NCBI GenBank assembly: GCA_030612165.1
Contig: JAUWOK010000031.1
Location: 1-10,812 of the forward strand
Source: Dehalococcoidia bacterium
Lineage (GTDB): Bacteria > Chloroflexota > Dehalococcoidia > GIF9 > AB-539-J10
DNA: 10,812 nt
Direction of reading: 5' to 3'
The translations under genes and the position numbers were made by a program. Numbering within the stretch: position 1 is the first letter of the stretch; each line of letters opens with the position of its first letter. This document shows positions 6,215-10,812 of the stretch, piece after piece. The notes under the pieces were generated by a model. It was given only the letters and a program-made list of their open reading frames with translations, ran no database searches and was not told the DNA's origin.

Positions 6215-7057
6215 ATGCGAGTAACTATCGCCACAATTAAGGAGATGAAACGGCAGAGGGAAAAGATTCCTGTGCTGACCGCTTACGATTATATTACCGC
6301 CAGAATAATTGACGAAGCGGGAGTACCCTTGATACTGGTAGGAGATAGCCTGGGCATGGTGGTCCTGGGTTATGATTCCACTATCCCTGTAACAATGGCA
6401 GACATGTTACACCACACCAAGGCCGTGGTCAGAGGAACCAAAAAAGCCATGGTAATAAGCGATATGCCTTTCATGAGTTACCATATCGATACTGCCGACG
6501 CCCTGCGTAATGCTCAAAAATTCATCCAGCAGGGGGGAGCGCAGGCAGTCAAGTTGGAAGGTGGAGAAAACATTTCCGGAACTGTTAAGAAAATTGTCGG
6601 CTGTGGCATTCCCGTAATGGGACACATTGGCCTCACTCCTCAATCTATTTTGCATCTGGGTGAATACAAGGTTCAGGGAAAAACTGGAGAACAAGCCAGA
6701 CAATTGCTCCATGATGCCCTCGTGCTAGAAGACGCCGGCATTTTTGCCCTTGTGCTGGAGTGCGTGCCAGCACCCCTCGCAAACTTAATCACCCTGAAGA
6801 TATCTGTTCCTACTATCGGCATCGGGGCAGGCTCCGCCTGCGACGGACAGGTTCAGGTGATCAACGATATGCTGGGGCTTTGTTTAAACCACGTCCCCAA
6901 ACATGCCAGGCAATATGCCAGGCTGGGCGGAGAAATCAAAACTGCCATCAATAATTATGTCAAAGAAATCAAGTCAGGGGACTTTCCTTCTGCCCGGGAA
7001 AGTTACACCATGGATGAAACATTGCTCGAGGAAATCATGAAGCAGCAAGCACCATAA
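6215..7057 (+). CDS. panB: 3-methyl-2-oxobutanoate hydroxymethyltransferase
   Basis: PanB adds a hydroxymethyl group from methylene-tetrahydrofolate to 2-oxoisovalerate to make ketopantoate. Counting from ATG 6215 the product has 280 residues. The Mg-binding and catalytic residues fall almost exactly where the E. coli enzyme has them: D44 (VGDSLGM), D83 (ISDMPFMSY), K113 and E115 (AVKLEGG), and E182 (LECVP). GIGAGSACDGQVQV is the conserved substrate-binding loop. The frame also opens at ATG 6191, giving 288 residues and a 10-nt overlap with panD. Neither start has a clear Shine-Dalgarno, and 6215 is chosen because MRVTIATIKEMK fits the family's usual beginning. No ketopantoate reductase gene (panE) is in the window, so that step must be encoded elsewhere. 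Confidence 0.95.
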   Translation: MRVTIATIKEMKRQREKIPVLTAYDYITARIIDEAGVPLILVGDSLGMVVLGYDSTIPVTMADMLHHTKAVVRGTKKAMVISDMPFMSYHIDTADALRNAQKFIQQGGAQAVKLEGGENISGTVKKIVGCGIPVMGHIGLTPQSILHLGEYKVQGKTGEQARQLLHDALVLEDAGIFALVLECVPAPLANLITLKISVPTIGIGAGSACDGQVQVINDMLGLCLNHVPKHARQYARLGGEIKTAINNYVKEIKSGDFPSARESYTMDETLLEEIMKQQAP

Positions 7058-7103
7058 ACAACCCGTCTGTCTGTTATCTTCAGTACGATCATGGTACAGC
7101 TTT

Positions 7104-7937
7104 ATGAAAATAATCAGAACCATCGCCGAAATGAACCAGCTTAGCAAGCAAGAAAACGCTTCGCTGGGGCTGGTGCCTACTATGGGCTATCTCCACGAGG
7201 GCCATCTATCTCTGGTGAGAGAAGCGCGCGGCGCAAATACTGCGGTTGTGGTCAGTATTTTTGTCAATCCTATTCAGTTTAGCCCTGACGAGGATTTTGA
7301 TGCTTATCCCCGCGACCTAAACCGCGACTTGAAAATTCTGGCGGAAGAAAGAACAGACATCGTTTTTGTTCCTTCGGCAGAAGAAATGTTTCCCAGAGAA
7401 TACGCCAGCTGGGTAGAAGTAACCTCCCTTATTAATCGTCTGGAAGAAGCTTTTCGCCCCGGGCACTTCAGAGGAGTAACCACTGTGGTCGCCAAGTTAT
7501 TCAACATCATTCGGCCTGCAAAGGCTTATTTCGGACAAAAAGACATACAGCAGGCCTCTATCATCAAAAAAATGGTCGCCGATTTAAACATGAATATAGA
7601 GATCATGATCATACCAACGGTAAGAGAAGATGACGGCCTGGCCATGAGCAGCCGCAATAGCTATCTTTCTCCTGCAGAACGCCGGGCGGCGACAGTATTG
7701 TTCAAAGCACTTACACTGGCCAGAAAAATGAAACAGGGGGGAGAGCAAGATGCCAACAATCTCCGGCAACAAATGTCATCCCTTATCCAAAAAGAACCTC
7801 TGGCCCATATTGACTACGTCAGCATCGCCGACGCCGATACTCTGGAAGAATTATTTCTATTAGATAAAAACGCACTGGCCATACTGGCCGTTAGAATAGG
7901 CAAAACAAGACTGATAGACAACATGCTACTCGAATAA
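7104..7937 (+). CDS. panC: Pantothenate synthetase (pantoate--beta-alanine ligase)
   Basis: PanC joins pantoate and beta-alanine using ATP, the last step to pantothenate. The 277-residue product has the HIGH-type nucleotide motif H31-EGH34 in PTMGYLHEGHLSL, the pantoate-binding NPIQF (Q58), RPGHFRGVTTVV (118-129), YFGQKDIQQ (142-150) and the KMSKS-like AMSSRNSYLS (180-189). Length is normal. It follows panB by 46 nt with no terminator or promoter seen between, so it is cotranscribed. The Shine-Dalgarno before the ATG is weak. The gene ends the plus-strand operon and converges with the minus-strand tubulin unit. Confidence 0.97.
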   Translation: MKIIRTIAEMNQLSKQENASLGLVPTMGYLHEGHLSLVREARGANTAVVVSIFVNPIQFSPDEDFDAYPRDLNRDLKILAEERTDIVFVPSAEEMFPREYASWVEVTSLINRLEEAFRPGHFRGVTTVVAKLFNIIRPAKAYFGQKDIQQASIIKKMVADLNMNIEIMIIPTVREDDGLAMSSRNSYLSPAERRAATVLFKALTLARKMKQGGEQDANNLRQQMSSLIQKEPLAHIDYVSIADADTLEELFLLDKNALAILAVRIGKTRLIDNMLLE

Positions 7938-7967
7938 AAAACTCGGGCCTTTTCTTGCTAAAAGACC
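7936..7967 (-). terminator. Possible intrinsic terminator of the tubulin-like operon
   Basis: On the minus strand GGTCTTTT (7967-7960), loop AGCAAG, then AAAAGGCC (7953-7946) forms an 8-bp stem with one mismatch. A T-run follows (7941-7936) after four bases. It lies 9 nt past the membrane-protein stop and overlaps the panC end. The U-rich stem and the short gap before the T-run weaken the call. Confidence 0.4.
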
Positions 7968-7975
7968 GCTCTCTC

Positions 7976-8197
7976 CTACTTGCTATTCACCGAATCCGCA
8001 GTCTTCTTCAAGCCTACTCGATAAAATACCAGAGCCAATATCCAGAGGACTATTGAGAGCACAGGTTCGGCAGGCAACAAGGCATTGTAACTCAAAAGAA
8101 ACTGGTAAGAAGCGAAAGACACTGGCACAAAACCCACGACGCCCAACACCAGAAAAACCCCTATCAGAATGCGCCACGACAATTTTATTTTGTACAC
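7976..8197 (-). CDS. Small two-helix membrane protein coupled to the CetZ-like gene
   Basis: I do not recognise this 73-residue protein. A basic N-terminus (YKIKLSWR) precedes a hydrophobic helix (about 10-28), then a short polar turn with SYNALLPAEP (36-45) and a second helix (about 46-63, ending FYRVG). The tail is basic-polar (LKKTADSVNSK). By the positive-inside rule both ends would be cytoplasmic, a hairpin. Two GTG starts are possible. GTG 8206 overlaps the upstream stop as GTGA but its ribosome binding site AAGGAG runs into it. GTG 8197 lies 8 nt after AAGGAG (8211-8206) and is chosen. The tight coupling suggests a shared function with the tubulin homologue, for example anchoring it to the membrane, but that is inference. 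Confidence 0.7.
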   Translation of the reverse strand: MYKIKLSWRILIGVFLVLGVVGFVPVSFASYQFLLSYNALLPAEPVLSIVLWILALVFYRVGLKKTADSVNSK

Positions 8198-8202
8198 TAG
8201 CC

Positions 8203-9261
8203 TCACTCCTTGCTGGCAAATTCCAGCTTAAGCCTCGGGATTTCTGTAAAACCCGATAACAATACCGTAGCAGAAATTTCATCAGAACGAGGAACAGGAT
8301 AATCACCACCACGAATTTCCGTAGCATCACCCAGATAATTCTGTAGCCACGCTTTTGACTGAGAGAAACCCTCCATACTGAGTTCGTTCATCGGGCCAGA
8401 AAGCAACATCAATGCCCTCGTCGTTTCTTTAGCTCGACACTTCCCACTGAGACGTATGTTGGTAGCATTTCTCGTCACCGTAAGGCACTTAAGAACAGGG
8501 TCCAACTCATCTATGGAATGACGCTTTCTGAAAAAAGGAAACCTGCTTTTCTTCACTTTTATACTTGAATGTCCGATATAAGAAAGGCCTTTCCATGTAG
8601 CTATAATATCCGAGGCGTCCACTACTTTAACCCCCACACCTTTACCTTTAACTTCTCCTGCCCCGAAGAAGAAAGGGAATGGCTTGATGAGCTCGTGATT
8701 CATAAATTTGTAGCACTCTCCGAGGGGTACACCTTCTTTCTTCCAAATGTCGTTATCAAATATAACTATGCCTTCCGTTACTTCGTATAGCTCCTGCATT
8801 GCCGCAATGCTATTAGCCTGCATCAATTTTCCCTCGTCCGCACTGGGCAACAAGGCCAGAGCATAAGTCGGCTGGTCATAAACCTCTCTCAATTGCCTGG
8901 CTATGACAGCCGCTCCTCCCGATCCTGTCCCCCCTCCCAACCCAGCAACAACCAGGAAAGCGTCAACCCGCGGCAGATCTTTATCTGCTACCTTGCGCAT
9001 AATATAGTGCAACTGTTGTCCAACCAACTCCGCACCGCGCTCTCTAAGCAAGCCCACTCCATGTCCCCGCACCTCAGATTGTCCGACCAGCAAGCGATCT
9101 TTTTTGGGAATATTTTCAAGCCCCATCAAGTCCGCCTGTGCCGTGTTCACAACTATCGCCAGCGGAAGTATATCAGGATGAATACCCCACCTGTTATGGT
9201 AAACAAGCAGATCCACCACCCTGCCACCTGCCTGACCAATTCCAATAGCACCAATTCTCAT
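8203..9261 (-). CDS. CetZ-like tubulin/FtsZ superfamily GTPase
   Basis: A 352-residue protein of the tubulin superfamily, expected to bind GTP and form filaments. The N-terminal GIGQAGGRV (7-15) is the nucleotide-binding start. VVNTAQADLMGL (37-48) and GHGVGLLRERGAE (66-78) follow, then the tubulin signature GGGTGSG (109-115). The T7 region reads VVDASDII (213-220) with both acidic residues, D215 and D218, that complete the GTPase site across a polymer interface. NTAxADLMGL, GHGVG, FDNDxW (168-173) and FGAGE (199-203) match archaeal CetZ proteins better than canonical FtsZ, which would read N-x-D-F-A-D at T7. No FtsZ C-terminal tail peptide is seen. An unusual basic-aromatic patch lies at about 235-248. 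AGGTG lies 5 nt before the ATG. The family is sure; placing it with CetZ rather than a divergent FtsZ is from motif memory. Confidence 0.85.
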   Translation of the reverse strand: MRIGAIGIGQAGGRVVDLLVYHNRWGIHPDILPLAIVVNTAQADLMGLENIPKKDRLLVGQSEVRGHGVGLLRERGAELVGQQLHYIMRKVADKDLPRVDAFLVVAGLGGGTGSGGAAVIARQLREVYDQPTYALALLPSADEGKLMQANSIAAMQELYEVTEGIVIFDNDIWKKEGVPLGECYKFMNHELIKPFPFFFGAGEVKGKGVGVKVVDASDIIATWKGLSYIGHSSIKVKKSRFPFFRKRHSIDELDPVLKCLTVTRNATNIRLSGKCRAKETTRALMLLSGPMNELSMEGFSQSKAWLQNYLGDATEIRGGDYPVPRSDEISATVLLSGFTEIPRLKLEFASKE

Positions 9262-9350
9262 TAAGCACCTACCTTTCTACACATATCACTAACTGTCTAC
9301 TCTCTATTAGCCAAACTAATCAAGCCGCCTGCGTCACTACAAGCTGGCTC

Positions 9351-9379
9351 AGTATAATATGTTAATATCTCATTGTAAA
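9351..9379 (-). promoter_or_regulatory. Promoter of the CetZ-like gene
   Basis: On the minus strand TTTACA (9379-9374, 5 of 6 to consensus), a 17-nt spacer and TATACT (9356-9351, 5 of 6). The transcript would start near 9344 with a leader of about 80 nt. The rest of the 203-nt gap to the transporter gene is AT-rich, with only weak hairpins and no convincing terminator. Confidence 0.65.
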
Positions 9380-9464
9380 TATCATCAGGGAAAATTTGCA
9401 AAAACGCAATAGAAATGTTTACGAGATTTTACTAAACTCTCCACCAAAGAGAAAAACCATGGTT

Positions 9465-10622
9465 TCACCGCCGAATAGTATCACGATTCCGACTCAATCC
9501 CAGAAAAATAAGCAACCCCAATAATGGAATGCTGGCACAAACACGAAACATCATGTTATACCCGGCAGCTTCAGCAACCATCCCCATGCTCACAGCCCCT
9601 ATAGCCATACTGATATGAGCACAAGCGCTATTGACACCCATGACCAGCCCCCGCATCCCAGGCGGCCCCAAGTCAGCCACCATGGCATAACCTGCCACGA
9701 CAACCAGTCCCAATCCCACTCCACAAAAAAAAGCTTCAATCGCTAAACCAAAAAGAAAATCAGTGCAGGACAACAACGCTACAGAAATGCATCCTAAGAC
9801 TAAACCAAGCGATACCACTGGCCTGCGCCCCACTTTATCTGACAGTTTGCCTCCTGGAATCCTGGCAACAGTAGAGCCAGCAAAGAGAACCGCTAGTATG
9901 ATTCCAGACTGCGTTTCACCCATATCGAAACCTTCCACATACAACGGCACAAAAGTTGTCACGGCGTGCTGATTTAAACCCAAAAAGAAAATGGCTAATA
10001 ACCCGGCGACAACCCCTCCAGTTTTAAGCCATCCCCACGAAACATTCTTTTCGTTTTCAACCTTTTTGCTCAACCGAATCGTGTTCAGACGGGAAAGGAC
10101 AAAAGTTAAACTAAACAAAGAAATAGCAGCGGAAACAAAAAACACAACCGGAAATCCATAATGATTTAAGAGTAATCCTCCCATAATTGGGCCTATGGCA
10201 AACCCCAGTTGGTTCATCATGGTTTGCCAGCCCAGCGCTTCTCCCGTGCGCTGCCCAGGTGCCGAGTGAGTCGCCAGTGCACTGGTTGTTGGAAAAATCA
10301 TCGCCCAAGAAACGCCCTGTAACACTAAAGCAACACCTAGCTGAGCAGGGTTAATTGCCAGCAGGCAAACCAGAGGAGGCAAAACGGAAAAAGCTACGCT
10401 GAAAACCAACAACTTATGATAGCCTAGTCTATCGGAGAGCATACCAGCAGGAATCGTCACCACTGCCACGGCGCCAGCGAACCCGGCCATAATCAACCCG
10501 ATCACCGCCGGTGTCGCTCCCATCCCCTGCGCATAATAAGGCAAAACAGGAAAAAGAATGGCCGTGCCGCAACGACTGCAAAAACCCACCACGCAGGTAG
10601 TGATCAGAACTCGCTTATGCAT
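9465..10622 (-). CDS. Major facilitator superfamily transporter (DHA1-like efflux type)
   Basis: A 385-residue inner-membrane protein with hydrophobic segments compatible with 12 helices and a charged central loop (about 181-200, IRLSKKVENEKN). The MFS motif A occurs in both halves: GMLSDRLGYHK (60-70) and GGKLSDKVGRR (257-267). GFAIGPIMGG (140-149) resembles motif C of drug:proton antiporters, so export of a small molecule driven by protons is the likeliest role. The substrate cannot be told. TAA lies in frame shortly upstream, so ATG 10622 is the first possible start. GGGAG directly abuts it, and GAGGGGG is about 13 nt further up, so initiation may be weak or unusual. It stands alone on the minus strand, with no regulator gene beside it in the window. 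Confidence 0.88.
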   Translation of the reverse strand: MHKRVLITTCVVGFCSRCGTAILFPVLPYYAQGMGATPAVIGLIMAGFAGAVAVVTIPAGMLSDRLGYHKLLVFSVAFSVLPPLVCLLAINPAQLGVALVLQGVSWAMIFPTTSALATHSAPGQRTGEALGWQTMMNQLGFAIGPIMGGLLLNHYGFPVVFFVSAAISLFSLTFVLSRLNTIRLSKKVENEKNVSWGWLKTGGVVAGLLAIFFLGLNQHAVTTFVPLYVEGFDMGETQSGIILAVLFAGSTVARIPGGKLSDKVGRRPVVSLGLVLGCISVALLSCTDFLFGLAIEAFFCGVGLGLVVVAGYAMVADLGPPGMRGLVMGVNSACAHISMAIGAVSMGMVAEAAGYNMMFRVCASIPLLGLLIFLGLSRNRDTIRR

Positions 10623-10784
10623 CTCCCAAAAATGTTACCCCCTCAGGGAAATAGTAAAAACAAATTTCCTGCCCGCGCGCTTTGTCTCTCTGCCCATCTG
10701 CCATATCCAGGGTAAACAGATAAGCTCCAGGAACCGATTATTTTAACACGTTATTAAGAAGCCAGAAGCCTTCTCCTTCAATTC

Positions 10785-10812
10785 TGTCAAAACTCGATAG
10801 AAATGTCCTCTG
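10785..10812 (+). mobile_element. Outer end of a second IS copy, inverted relative to the left one
   Basis: TGTCAAAACTCGATAGAAAT and the eight bases after it match the outer terminal repeat of the left element (675-648 on the minus strand). Unit one is 26 nt in both, with 22 identical bases, and TG of a second unit follows. The rest of the element is right of the window. The 162 nt between this end and the transporter ATG hold no gene that I can see. Confidence 0.7.

Noticed and set aside
8053..8259. Plus-strand open frame opposite the small membrane protein
   Set aside because: It overlaps two better-supported minus-strand genes, has no ribosome binding site that I can see and no recognisable motif.
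10635..10657. Imperfect inverted repeat TTAC...CCC TGA GGG...GTAA before the transporter gene
   Set aside because: Arms are short with an uneven internal loop, and no regulator gene is nearby. Too weak to call an operator.

Overview
The window reads as an ordinary bacterial chromosome segment with a mid-range base composition. It most resembles Chloroflexota, possibly Dehalococcoidia. That placement is inferred from gene content (a CetZ-type tubulin homologue, an orphan glycyl-radical-enzyme activase, a compact yceD-rpmF-fabD-nusB-acpP cluster and a panD-panB-panC cluster) and cannot be proved here. Start sites mostly carry AGGAGG-like ribosome binding sites, and several good sigma-70-type promoters with 17-nt spacers are visible.

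Layout. Positions 1-675 (minus) hold one end of an insertion sequence of the ISNCY/IS1202 type, whose transposase frame looks internally deleted. Next is a plus-strand radical-SAM activase (776-1774), convergent with a minus-strand M20 amidohydrolase (1833-3020). A divergent promoter region then leads into a tight plus-strand operon, yceD-rpmF-fabD-nusB-acpP (3203-5534), which mixes ribosome, transcription and fatty-acid functions. A 270-nt leader/terminator region (5535-5804) precedes panD-panB-panC (5805-7937), the pathway to pantothenate. Pantothenate supplies the 4'-phosphopantetheine arm of the acyl carrier protein encoded just upstream. On the minus strand follow a two-gene unit, a CetZ/FtsZ-like tubulin GTPase (8203-9261) plus a translationally coupled two-helix membrane protein (7976-8197), and an MFS transporter (9465-10622). 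The last 28 bases (10785-10812) match the outer end of the left insertion sequence in the opposite orientation, so the whole segment lies between two inverted IS ends.

The two most interesting items are these. (1) The pan operon has its own promoter, about 100 nt of potentially structured leader, a strong intrinsic terminator before panD, and an upstream CCGGGA that can compete for the terminator's 5' arm. This is a riboswitch- or attenuator-like arrangement. (2) A CetZ-like tubulin, a family best known from archaea, is coupled to a tiny membrane protein and may form an uncharacterised membrane-linked cytoskeletal pair.
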